Positions 1-6,157 of a stretch of DNA of 7,021 bases are shown here, piece by piece; position 1 is the stretch's first letter, and each line of letters opens with the position of its first letter. The translations under genes were made by a program, and so were the position numbers. The stretch is from Gammaproteobacteria bacterium (GTDB lineage: Bacteria > Pseudomonadota > Gammaproteobacteria > Nitrococcales > Nitrococcaceae). The notes beneath the pieces are model-generated. The model made no database searches, had not been told where the DNA came from, and saw nothing but the letters and a program-made list of their open reading frames with translations. The stretch lies in assembly GCA_018334525.1 (NCBI GenBank), contig JAGXLT010000044.1, positions 1 through 7,021 of the forward strand. The letters run 5' to 3'.

Positions 1-2
1 TG

Positions 3-77
3 ACCCGCCCGCATGTGCAGGCGTTGGATTTTCAATCAGAAATTGCCGAGGCATTGGAGCGACACCGCGCATTTTGA
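3..77 (+). CDS. 3' end of an unidentified gene (partial, 24 residues)
   Basis: An open frame enters from the left edge and ends at a TGA at 75-77. The visible tail ends in ...EIAEALERHRAF and reads like an ordinary charged, helical C-terminus. It is too short to assign a family. Support for it being a real gene is indirect: the frame is open to the edge, and it would leave only 5 bp between its stop and the stop of the convergent minus-strand gene, which matches the tight packing elsewhere here. It could be a chance open stretch. Confidence 0.35.
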   Translation, partial: TRPHVQALDFQSEIAEALERHRAF

Positions 78-82
78 CAGAT

Positions 83-673
83 CTACTGACTGATGCCGCT
101 GAGCAGGTCGGTGCGTAGCTGATCGGACAACGGAGATCGGTTGTCCAGCCAAATGCCAAAATAAGCCGCCGCAAAGTCATCCCCCGCCACAGTACCCACC
201 GGCTCACCGTTAAAGCTGAGCTGTGTGCCAACACCGGGAATGTAGTCCATGCGATATCGATCGCCATCGCTAACGCTCTGAAAAAGGGCGTGAAATTCAT
301 TAACTGAAGCCTGAACTTTTGCCAGTACCTCAGGTGTGCTTTGCTCTGCGAGCTTGGTGTTAGCTGCCAGAATAATGTCTTCTGCTGAAATGTTGTGAAA
401 GTATTCAATCTCTAATCGCCGTGGTGTCTGTCCCGCAAGCACGGCGTCAGAGGTAATACCGTCGGGCAGGTAAAGCGCGGCGGCGTAGACCGTAAAAATA
501 ATGCGATAACGAGCTATGCCGGTACCGCTCAGCGTAAGTGGTTGTTCATTGAGAGTGATTTGGCGCGGGAATTCCGCACCGTTCTGAACAACGTTCGCCT
601 CAGCCTGTGAGCTGGTAGATACGGTAAGCAGAGCTAATAAAAGGACAGTGATTAGGTGTCGAGCGTAGTTCAT
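83..673 (-). CDS. Chalcone isomerase-like periplasmic protein
   Basis: A 196-residue protein with a typical Sec signal peptide: basic start (MNYARH), hydrophobic core at about residues 8-18, and a likely cleavage near SSQAEA (about 21-26). The mature part resembles the bacterial chalcone isomerase-like family (Pfam Chalcone_3): an early segment GTGIARYRIIFTVYAAALY (50-68), then SDGDRYRMDYIPGVGTQLSF (134-153), and a closing GDDFAAAYFGIWL (164-176). Bacterial members are not shown to be flavonoid isomerases; the fold is related to fatty-acid-binding proteins, so binding or modifying a lipid-like ligand in the periplasm is an inference. The start overlaps the stop of the upstream DUF3833 gene (ATGA), with AGGG at 681-684 seven bases before the ATG, so the two are probably translationally coupled. 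The family call is fairly sure, the function is not. Confidence 0.85.
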   Translation of the reverse strand: MNYARHLITVLLLALLTVSTSSQAEANVVQNGAEFPRQITLNEQPLTLSGTGIARYRIIFTVYAAALYLPDGITSDAVLAGQTPRRLEIEYFHNISAEDIILAANTKLAEQSTPEVLAKVQASVNEFHALFQSVSDGDRYRMDYIPGVGTQLSFNGEPVGTVAGDDFAAAYFGIWLDNRSPLSDQLRTDLLSGISQ

Positions 674-1230
674 AGGTTATCCCTGGTATCTGATTGGCGT
701 TGAAAAAACAGGGTCACTCGCCCGACGCGGAAGCCGAATTTGGTGACATCGGCTGTGTTAATTAACACTTCATCATCGATTAAGTACATCCAATCATTAA
801 ACTTTAAATTCCAGGTTTGATCGCCAACATCCAAAGCCAGCACATAGCGCCAGTTAAGGGCATTGCCGCCGCGTACCCCGGTTGCTGATCCAACGACATC
901 GCCGGCGGTGCCCCGGTAGGTCTGATCATCAATGCGTTCAATTTCCCAGACACGGCGCTCGGTTTCGCCATCATCATATTCAAAACGCTCATCAAGCACG
1001 ATTTGATCGCCATTGACCTGCCCGTCAATGTCGACGGTAAACCGACGCTGTACCTCACCGTTTCGGGTCTGGAACATGCCCCAGGCCTTCACCTGCCCGT
1101 CAAAGTATTCTTCAATGAGAAACTCGGGTGTCTGATCTGCATAATCATCGGGGCTCACGCCTGCGCAGGCCGTTAAGATACTGACCATGACAAAAAGCAC
1201 GGCTGCTTGCTGAATTCGCGTTAACCACAT
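670..1230 (-). CDS. DUF3833 family lipoprotein
   Basis: A 186-residue predicted lipoprotein. Residues 1-22 form a lipoprotein signal peptide ending in a lipobox, ILTAC, with Cys22 as the lipidation site. The body matches my recollection of DUF3833: EEYFDGQVKAWGMFQ (40-54), GNALNWRY (122-129), FNDWMYLID (144-152) and KFGFRVGRVTLFF (164-176). The frame is open further upstream to an ATG at 1353, but I place the start at 1230. There an AGGGAG lies six bases upstream, the lipobox falls at the normal distance, and the longer form would put 41 uncharged-to-polar residues before the signal peptide and overlap the divergent gene. Asp is not at +2 (Ala23 is), which favours outer-membrane sorting by the usual Lol rule. 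It is first gene of a two-gene unit with the chalcone isomerase-like protein. No biochemical function is established to my knowledge. Confidence 0.88.
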   Translation of the reverse strand: MWLTRIQQAAVLFVMVSILTACAGVSPDDYADQTPEFLIEEYFDGQVKAWGMFQTRNGEVQRRFTVDIDGQVNGDQIVLDERFEYDDGETERRVWEIERIDDQTYRGTAGDVVGSATGVRGGNALNWRYVLALDVGDQTWNLKFNDWMYLIDDEVLINTADVTKFGFRVGRVTLFFQRQSDTRDNL

Positions 1231-1236
1231 AATTTT

Positions 1237-1242
1237 CTCCCT
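1237..1242 (-). promoter_or_regulatory. Ribosome binding site deciding the DUF3833 start
   Basis: The minus strand reads AGGGAG followed by six bases and then ATG at 1230. No comparable site precedes the alternative upstream ATG at 1353, so this supports the shorter, lipobox-bearing protein. Confidence 0.75.
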
Positions 1243-1289
1243 TGCATCGATGAGTTGTGACCCTATCATGGAGCATCGGTTCAGTCGTT

Positions 1290-1294
1290 GGGAG
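1290..1294 (+). promoter_or_regulatory. Ribosome binding site deciding the glutaredoxin/DUF3429 start
   Basis: GGGAG with a six-base spacer precedes ATG 1301. Choosing this start over ATG 1250 removes the only cysteine (residue 3 of the longer reading), so the site matters for the claim that the protein is cysteine-free. Confidence 0.65.
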
Positions 1295-1300
1295 TCTGTC

Positions 1301-2005
1301 ATGTCGCATGAAGCAGAAATCGCTAAGTTGTTGGGTAGTGAAGAGGTTGTCATCTTTCACTCGCCTGTTACTGATTTAGGCGGTTTAGATGAAGTGCTTG
1401 AGCAGTCCGGGCGCACCTGGCGTACGGTTGAGCTGGGTATGGGCTCAGCGGACAGCCGTGATTTTTTTGCCGCACTTAAGGCGCGAACCGGGATGCAAAC
1501 CCTACCGCAGATATTTATTCACGGTCGGTTTGTCGGAGGAATACGAGCGGGGCAAGAGGCGTTGATGAAACGCGCATCGGCGGTTGGTGCAGCAAAGTGG
1601 ATGGGCTATCTGGGATTGTTGCCATTTATATTTGCAGCGGCCGGTGTCTGGTTTAATCTGCCGTGGGTTATTCCGATTCTGGCTGCCTATGGCGCGGTTA
1701 TTCTGTCGTTTGTCGGTGCAATACACTGGGGATTGGCGATGGTGCAGCGAGGTGTTAGTGCCCCGGTTTTTTATGCCTCCGTTGTGCCGGCGCTGGTGGC
1801 ATGGGTGGCTCTGTTAATCCCGAAAATCTTGGGTCTGCCATTGCTGGCTGCGGGGTTTATTGGATGGCGGCTCTGGGAGCAACGAAATGTCGGCCCGCTC
1901 TTACCAGGATGGTTCCGTGCTATGCGCACGGTGTTAACGATTGGTGCTGTAGCCAGTTTATTGTTGGGCTGGTTGGCGTTGTTGCCATTTATAGGTAAGG
2001 CGTAA
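1301..2005 (+). CDS. Cysteine-less glutaredoxin-like domain fused to DUF3429 membrane domain
   Basis: A 234-residue two-part protein. Residues about 12-90 look like a glutaredoxin: a first strand EEVVIF (14-19), the cis-proline motif TLPQIFI (67-73) and the turn GRFVGG (75-80). The usual CPYC or CGFS active site is absent: the aligned stretch reads SPVTDLGG (21-28), and the whole protein has no cysteine from this start. Residues about 101-230 hold roughly five hydrophobic segments and match DUF3429: YLGLLPFIFAAAGVWF (103-118), AVILSFVGAIHWGLA (132-146), then GWFRAMRTVLTIGAVASLLL (203-222). GGGAG-like GGGAG at 1290-1294 lies six bases before the ATG at 1301; earlier in-frame ATGs at 1250 and 1268 lack such a site. 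The redox-inactive domain probably faces the cytoplasm and may bind a ligand or partner; this is inference. The stop overlaps the convergent cardiolipin synthase gene by 17 bp. Confidence 0.8.
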   Translation: MSHEAEIAKLLGSEEVVIFHSPVTDLGGLDEVLEQSGRTWRTVELGMGSADSRDFFAALKARTGMQTLPQIFIHGRFVGGIRAGQEALMKRASAVGAAKWMGYLGLLPFIFAAAGVWFNLPWVIPILAAYGAVILSFVGAIHWGLAMVQRGVSAPVFYASVVPALVAWVALLIPKILGLPLLAAGFIGWRLWEQRNVGPLLPGWFRAMRTVLTIGAVASLLLGWLALLPFIGKA

Positions 2006-3374
2006 AAAGCCAGGCAATCGCATCGCGAATGCGTGGCAACAGCCGCCGGTTATCTAATTCTTCCAGTCCGATGCGCCTCGATGCCTGACGCGCTGATTCA
2101 ATATGTTCAGCCATGGTCGCGCCAAATTGTGGGTCATAAATTTCGACGACCAACTCAAAATTCAGTCGCAGGCTGCGAGGATCAAGATTCGCTGATCCGA
2201 TTTGCGTGTAATGTCGGTCGACAACGAATAATTTACTGTGGTCAAACGATCCGTCCTGGTAATAAACATTAACGTCCCATTTGACGAGCTCCCACAGCAT
2301 GTTTCGGGTCGCCCAATGCATAAACGGTAGATTATTTTTTCCCGGCAGGATGATATCAACCTGAGTGCCGCGCACGGCAGCCGCCTGCAACGCAGCCACG
2401 AGCTCACGTGGTGGCAGGAAGTAAGGTGTCATGATGGCGACATGTTCTCGCGCCCCTGCAACAGCACCGACCAGCACCATGGTAAGACGATGTAAATCCT
2501 CATCGGGGCCATCAATAATTGCGCGGCAAAGGGCATCGCCACTGGGGCCTGGATCAGTGACCGGCGTTGGGGCATTGCGATTGCGTGTTGTAAATTCCCA
2601 GTCGTCTAAAAAAACCTGTTCAAGCTGGGCGGTTAGTGGGCCATCAACGCGAAAATGGACATCGCGATCGATTAAATGCCGATCGCCGATGTTCATGCCA
2701 CCGGTAAAAGCGGTTTGCCCGTCTATCAGCAGTAACTTTCGATGATTGCGTAAATTAATGAGCGGACTGGGTGGAATCAGGCGAGGTGGTAGAAAGCGCG
2801 CATGAGTTATGCCGCGCTTACGTAGCGTCCAGCGAATTGGCGGCCATGTGTACCACTCGCCAGCGCCGTCAAGTAATACCCGAACATCCACTCCGCGCGC
2901 AGTGGCTTTTTCCAGGTGGTCGATAAACTGTTGCCCGGTCAGGTTATTCTCAAAAATATAAGTGGATAGATAGACGTGTGTTTTAGCCTCATCTATCGCG
3001 GCCAGCATAACCGGATAGGCCGCCTGGCCGCCGACTAACTCATGTATCGAGTTGCCTTGTGTGATGGGCAGCCCTGTTACGGCATTGGAAGTTTGTGCCT
3101 GGGTGCGAAATGCTGAGGGAATATCGTCGGGTAAGCTGTCGTGTTCATGCTGAAACGGTGCAGATTCACTGCCACGCAATCGCTGGGCTCGAGCCCGAAT
3201 GCGGTTAATGCCGATCAGCAGATAGAGAATCGGCCCGACAACCGGGAAAAGCAGGCAGCCGGCAATCCATGCAAAAGCCGCCGCTGGCTCACGTTTATAC
3301 AACAGAGCGTGTAAAGCGGCGCCGGTTGACATGGCTAGCACACCGATAACGACGATCCATTGTATTGACTGCAT
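1989..3374 (-). CDS. cls: Cardiolipin synthase (phospholipase D family)
   Basis: A 461-residue inner-membrane enzyme that joins phosphatidyl groups to make cardiolipin. Two hydrophobic segments at the N-terminus (about 5-25 and 31-55, the PLDc_N region) anchor it. Two catalytic HxKxxxxD motifs follow: His211-Lys213-Asp218 (HRKLLLID) with TAFTGGMNIGD just after, and His379-Lys381-Asp386 (HSKLFVVD) with QIGSANLDPRSL after. Length and order match bacterial ClsA-type enzymes, and both active-site halves are complete. Which paralogue (ClsA, ClsB or ClsC type) cannot be settled, though the two membrane segments point to ClsA. The ATG at 3374 has GGAGG on the minus strand (3391-3387) at a rather long 12-base spacing. 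Its 3' end overlaps the convergent glutaredoxin/DUF3429 gene. It starts back-to-back with the lytic transglycosylase. Confidence 0.95.
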   Translation of the reverse strand: MQSIQWIVVIGVLAMSTGAALHALLYKREPAAAFAWIAGCLLFPVVGPILYLLIGINRIRARAQRLRGSESAPFQHEHDSLPDDIPSAFRTQAQTSNAVTGLPITQGNSIHELVGGQAAYPVMLAAIDEAKTHVYLSTYIFENNLTGQQFIDHLEKATARGVDVRVLLDGAGEWYTWPPIRWTLRKRGITHARFLPPRLIPPSPLINLRNHRKLLLIDGQTAFTGGMNIGDRHLIDRDVHFRVDGPLTAQLEQVFLDDWEFTTRNRNAPTPVTDPGPSGDALCRAIIDGPDEDLHRLTMVLVGAVAGAREHVAIMTPYFLPPRELVAALQAAAVRGTQVDIILPGKNNLPFMHWATRNMLWELVKWDVNVYYQDGSFDHSKLFVVDRHYTQIGSANLDPRSLRLNFELVVEIYDPQFGATMAEHIESARQASRRIGLEELDNRRLLPRIRDAIAWLFTPYL

Positions 3375-3402
3375 TGTGTCTGGAGGCCTCCGCCGCTAGT
3401 AT
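3374..3402 (+). promoter_or_regulatory. Possible weak promoter for the lytic transglycosylase
   Basis: TTGTGT (3374-3379) and TAGTAT (3397-3402) are spaced by 17 bp and match the sigma-70 boxes at 3/6 and 4/6 positions. Transcription would then begin about at the ATG at 3409, giving a leaderless or nearly leaderless message, which would fit the lack of a usable ribosome binding site. The match is poor, and a promoter inside cls is equally possible. Confidence 0.22.
3382..3391. repeat. 10-bp perfect palindrome between divergent cls and lytic transglycosylase
   Basis: GGAGGCCTCC is its own reverse complement and sits in the 34-bp gap between the two divergent start codons. It gives a GGAGG on each strand; the minus-strand copy is the likely ribosome binding site of cls (12-base spacing), whereas the plus-strand copy is 22 bases from the plus-strand ATG, too far to serve it. 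It may be chance. Confidence 0.5.
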
Positions 3403-3408
3403 CCGGTT

Positions 3409-4899
3409 ATGACTAAACACTTTTGCGCGTTACTGTGCCTTTTGTCTTTGCTGATGTCGACGGCAGGGGCAGGTGATCGCACGCTACCACGGCCTGCAGA
3501 GCTGGAGCCGGCCGTGGCATTCTGGACGCAGATCTACACCGAAGTACCGGTGGACCGAGGGCTGATCCATGATTCAGGTCATGATCTGGTGGTCTATGGT
3601 CAGATTTCTGTTGCCCGACCGCCCCAGTGGGCTGAGCGCAGAGCGCAGGTGCGTCGAGGGCTTGAACGTTATCGCAACGCATTGAAAGCATTGGCCGCGC
3701 AGCAGGGCGTACCCCAGGATGCGCTACAAGCCCGGATTGCAGAGCGACTGCCTGCAGACATACAGACATCGGATTATGAAGCCATTGCCGATCGCCTGCG
3801 GTTTCAGGGCGGTCTTAAAGAACGGTTTTATGAAGGGTTGGTCAGATCCGGGCAGTGGCGCGGGCACATTCAATCAGTTTTGGCCGCCAATGGCTTGCCT
3901 GAGGAGCTGGTTGCTCTGCCCCATGTCGAGTCCTCATTTAACGCGTTAGCGCGTTCTCATGCAGGTGCTGCGGGATTATGGCAGTTCACATCGGGTACGG
4001 GGCGTGAATACATGCGTGTCGATCCGGTGCTCGATGAGCGTTTAGACCCCTGGCTCAGTACCCAGGCCGCGGCAGAATTATTGAGCGATAACTATGAGCA
4101 ACTGAAGAGTTGGCCATTAGCAATCACCGCCTATAACCACGGTCGCAACGGCATGCGGCGGGCTGTGCGTGATGTGGGTACCAGCGACTATGTGACCATT
4201 CGCAATGAATACAAAGGCTCGCGATTCGGGTTTGCATCACGTAATTTTTATCCATCGCTATTAGCCGCTGCTGAAGTGGACCGTAATGCGGAGCAGTACT
4301 TTGGCCCGATTCCCTATGCAGATCCGGTCGTCCCGATTCGTGTAACACTGAAGTATTACGCGCCGATTGAGGTGCTGTCCGCTGCGTTGGGTCTGACCCG
4401 AGCTGAGCTGCAAGCGTTAAACTCAGGGCTGGGGCCGTCGGTTTGGGATGGCAGAAAGTTTGTGCCGAGTGGCTATGCGCTTGCGTTGCCGGCCGATCCG
4501 CAAATTGACTGGGTGGCTGCGGTAAATGCGCTCCCACTGAGCCAGGTCTATCAGGGGCAACGCCCAAGTATGGAGCATGTGATTGTCGGTGGCGAGACGC
4601 TATCCGGTATTGCAGCGCGGTATGGCGTGGGCGTGCAGGCGCTGATGGCCGTCAATGGTGTGAGCAATGCCAATCGGATTCGTGCCGGTCAGCGGCTGCA
4701 GCTACCAACGGCTGGGGCAATGCCTGTACCGGTTGGTGGAGCTATGTACGTGGTGCGGCCGGGCGATACCTTAGGTGCGATCGCGGCCAGGCACGGAGTC
4801 AGCGCTGGTGACCTGGCGCAACTCAATGCTTTGGATAATCCAAACCGGCTGCGTGTCGGGCAGCAATTGGCGTTAGTTGAAGGTAGCGCCGGGCCCTGA
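3409..4899 (+). CDS. mltD: MltD-type membrane-associated lytic transglycosylase with two LysM repeats
   Basis: A 496-residue periplasmic enzyme that cleaves the glycan strands of peptidoglycan with formation of 1,6-anhydromuramic acid. Residues 1-21 form a signal peptide ending STAGA. The SLT catalytic domain covers about 155-290: LPEELVALPHVESSFN contains the catalytic glutamate Glu174, followed by GAAGLWQFTSGTGR (186-199), the AYNHG motif (241-245) and FGFASRNFYPSLLAAAEV (273-290). Two LysM repeats that bind N-acetylglucosamine chains lie at about 389-434 and 446-491, each with the G-[ED]-TL-x-[AG]-IA-ARxGV pattern. An in-frame TAG at 3397-3399 excludes a longer start. Unlike E. coli MltD there is no convincing lipobox; Cys6 and Cys10 sit inside the signal core. 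The start has no clear ribosome binding site. First gene of a plus-strand run. Confidence 0.92.
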   Translation: MTKHFCALLCLLSLLMSTAGAGDRTLPRPAELEPAVAFWTQIYTEVPVDRGLIHDSGHDLVVYGQISVARPPQWAERRAQVRRGLERYRNALKALAAQQGVPQDALQARIAERLPADIQTSDYEAIADRLRFQGGLKERFYEGLVRSGQWRGHIQSVLAANGLPEELVALPHVESSFNALARSHAGAAGLWQFTSGTGREYMRVDPVLDERLDPWLSTQAAAELLSDNYEQLKSWPLAITAYNHGRNGMRRAVRDVGTSDYVTIRNEYKGSRFGFASRNFYPSLLAAAEVDRNAEQYFGPIPYADPVVPIRVTLKYYAPIEVLSAALGLTRAELQALNSGLGPSVWDGRKFVPSGYALALPADPQIDWVAAVNALPLSQVYQGQRPSMEHVIVGGETLSGIAARYGVGVQALMAVNGVSNANRIRAGQRLQLPTAGAMPVPVGGAMYVVRPGDTLGAIAARHGVSAGDLAQLNALDNPNRLRVGQQLALVEGSAGP

Positions 4900-4943
4900 G
4901 TAGGATAAAGGCTTGTTAGGTAGCGCGGAGATGAGCAAAAGAT

Positions 4944-5444
4944 ATGATCGACGCCATCAAACGTTTTTACGAGACTCACATTACTCCGGAATCTGAGGAC
5001 CAGAATGCCGCGGCGGTGCAGCATCGTCTCCAACTGGCTTCGGCTGCTTTGCTCATCGAGATGGCGCAAGCCGATAATCAACGGCATAGCATGGAGTTTC
5101 AGGCCATCCATGATGGCATCATGGAGGTCTTTGATCTGACCGCTGAAGAAACAGCGGAGCTCATTGAGTTGGCCGACGAAGAGGCGCATGCCGCCACCGA
5201 TCATTTCGAGTTCACGCATCTGATTAATGCCGGTTTTGACTATGCCGGAAAAGCACGGCTTGTCGAGTTACTCTGGCGAGTGTGTCTGGCAGATACGGAA
5301 ATGGATCGTTATGAAGAGCAGCTTGTGCGAAAAATTGCGGAGCTTCTGCATATTGAGCATAAAGACTTTATTGCAGCAAAACTTCGGGTGCAGCGCGACT
5401 ACAGCACCATAGGGCATCTTGATGATTATGACGAGTCACTTTAG
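4944..5444 (+). CDS. TerB-family (tellurite resistance B-like) cytoplasmic protein
   Basis: A 166-residue all-helical protein with no signal peptide or membrane segment. It fits the TerB-like fold (Pfam TerB), built from two helical repeats with acidic, metal-binding turns: LIEMAQADNQRHSMEFQAI (37-55) and VCLADTEMDRYEEQLVRKIA (113-132). These are the ADGxIDxxE-type signatures of the family. Stand-alone proteins like this are common in proteobacteria (COG4103 type) and are not themselves evidence of tellurite resistance; no other ter genes are visible here. The ATG at 4944 has only a distant GGAG (4927-4930, 13-base spacer). It starts 44 bp after the lytic transglycosylase with no terminator seen, so cotranscription is likely. 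Its stop overlaps the next start by one base. Confidence 0.85.
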   Translation: MIDAIKRFYETHITPESEDQNAAAVQHRLQLASAALLIEMAQADNQRHSMEFQAIHDGIMEVFDLTAEETAELIELADEEAHAATDHFEFTHLINAGFDYAGKARLVELLWRVCLADTEMDRYEEQLVRKIAELLHIEHKDFIAAKLRVQRDYSTIGHLDDYDESL

Positions 5445-5926
5445 TGCCCGTATTTAGAGCTCGCCAGGTTGCTAAAATTAGAGATGCGATTGCTGCCGGC
5501 CGCAAAGCGGTGCGGCAGGCGGGCACTGCTGATCCGGTCATTTTTGCGCGTGCTTTTGTCGAGGCGGGTGGGGCGCAACGTCCTGATGTAGACGATCCAA
5601 AAGAACACGCCGTTGTAGGCGAGCAGCTACTGGGCCTTTTGGCAAAAAATCCGAATGCCGAATCAGTAGACCCGGACGTTCAAAGAGAGCTTCGGCGTGC
5701 ACGAGAGCAGACGAATTGGGCAATACTGATGGAAGATGACGCAGTGGCCGGATTTTTGCTGAAACTATCCGACGATGCCTTAGCAACACCGCGCGGTGAA
5801 GCGCTGGCCCATCAGAGTTTTGGTCTGGGTCCGGGTATTTTTCGTAAAGCGGATATTCCTGTTTTGCAGCCGGAATGTGATGGCGCGGTGTTCCTGCCGA
5901 TCAGCCAACATGAAATTGAATCCTAA
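5444..5926 (+). CDS. Unknown 160-residue soluble protein
   Basis: I do not recognise the family. The frame begins at GTG 5444, whose G is the last base of the TerB stop (TAGTG), and no in-frame ATG occurs until Met96, so the GTG start and translational coupling are well supported by position. The protein is cytoplasmic by appearance: a basic helical N-terminus (RQVAKIRDAIAAGRKAVRQ, 7-25), an acidic middle (about 48-80), a charged helix VQRELRRAREQ (79-89), then a hydrophobic strand-like part near AVFLPISQ (148-155) and a single cysteine, Cys145. No transmembrane segment, catalytic motif or repeat is evident. Codon use resembles the neighbours. Coupling to the TerB gene suggests a shared role or fixed stoichiometry, which is inference. 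Confidence 0.72.
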   Translation: MPVFRARQVAKIRDAIAAGRKAVRQAGTADPVIFARAFVEAGGAQRPDVDDPKEHAVVGEQLLGLLAKNPNAESVDPDVQRELRRAREQTNWAILMEDDAVAGFLLKLSDDALATPRGEALAHQSFGLGPGIFRKADIPVLQPECDGAVFLPISQHEIES

Positions 5927-5927
5927 C

Positions 5928-5933
5928 GGGGAG
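5928..5933 (+). promoter_or_regulatory. Strong ribosome binding site for the 48-residue membrane protein
   Basis: GGGGAG with a seven-base spacer precedes ATG 5941 and begins two bases after the previous stop. It is among the best such sites in the window and is the main evidence that the small frame is translated. Confidence 0.75.
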
Positions 5934-5940
5934 TTTATTG

Positions 5941-6087
5941 ATGAAAGATTTGGGGTTGTTGTTATTGGGGGTGTGGTTAATGGTCAATGGCCTGCAGGAC
6001 CTGCTGGCACTGGACTTCCGCCATGACGAAGTGATTTTGGCGATTCTGGGGATTGCTGCTGGAGGGTTAATTATCGTTCGTCGATAG
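5941..6087 (+). CDS. Small two-helix membrane protein (48 residues)
   Basis: A short frame that begins MKDLGLLLLGVWLMVNGLQD and ends GGLIIVRR before TAG. Two hydrophobic segments, about residues 4-24 and 31-46, are separated by a short polar turn DFRHDE (25-30) and closed by two arginines, the pattern of a helical hairpin with both ends in the cytoplasm. GGGGAG seven bases upstream makes translation likely. The pattern resembles small uncharacterised membrane proteins of about 50 residues found in gammaproteobacteria, but I cannot name a family with certainty. It follows the unknown 160-residue gene by 14 bp and is probably the last gene of the TerB unit. Its small size means automated gene callers would easily miss it. 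A role as a membrane anchor or regulator of a partner is conceivable but unsupported. Confidence 0.72.
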   Translation: MKDLGLLLLGVWLMVNGLQDLLALDFRHDEVILAILGIAAGGLIIVRR

Positions 6088-6123
6088 TGGACGATCGCAG
6101 ATTGATCGGTTACGCTTCTCTCA

Positions 6124-6153
6124 TTGACCACAATATGTAGTGTTAAGTTTTAT
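6124..6153 (+). promoter_or_regulatory. Candidate sigma-70 promoter of nrdJ
   Basis: TTGACC (6124-6129) matches the -35 box at five of six bases. After 18 bp, TTTTAT (6148-6153) gives a weak -10; the better-looking TATAAA at 6151-6156 would need a 21-bp spacer. The first NrdR-like box overlaps the -35 and the second lies just past the -10, the arrangement expected for repression. Exact boxes are uncertain. Confidence 0.4.
6128..6143. promoter_or_regulatory. NrdR box 1
   Basis: CCACAATATGTAGTGT matches my recalled NrdR consensus ACACWATATATWGTGT at 14 of 16 positions and is close to a palindrome. NrdR is an ATP-cone repressor of ribonucleotide reductase genes in most bacteria. The site lies 58 bp before the nrdJ start, over the candidate -35 box. 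Confidence 0.7.
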
Positions 6154-6157
6154 AAAA

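Noticed and set aside
1231..1300. Divergent promoters, including a possible extracytoplasmic-sigma element (TGAACC on the minus strand)
   Set aside because: No convincing -35/-10 pair on either strand; the TGAACC lacks a matching downstream box.
1231..1353. Longer DUF3833 reading starting at ATG 1353 on the minus strand (227 residues)
   Set aside because: It would place about 41 extra residues before a clear lipoprotein signal peptide, overlap the divergent gene, and ignore the good ribosome binding site before 1230.
4124..4567. 147-residue minus-strand frame inside the lytic transglycosylase
   Set aside because: Proline/histidine/serine-rich, low-complexity shadow of a well-supported coding region; no ribosome binding site or family resemblance.
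4944..5444. Tellurite resistance operon
   Set aside because: Only a TerB-like protein is present; no terA, terC, terD, terZ or similar neighbours, and TerB-fold proteins have many other roles.
6092..6108. Inverted repeat CGATC...GATCG after the 48-residue gene as a terminator
   Set aside because: Only a five-base stem with a seven-base loop and no following T run.
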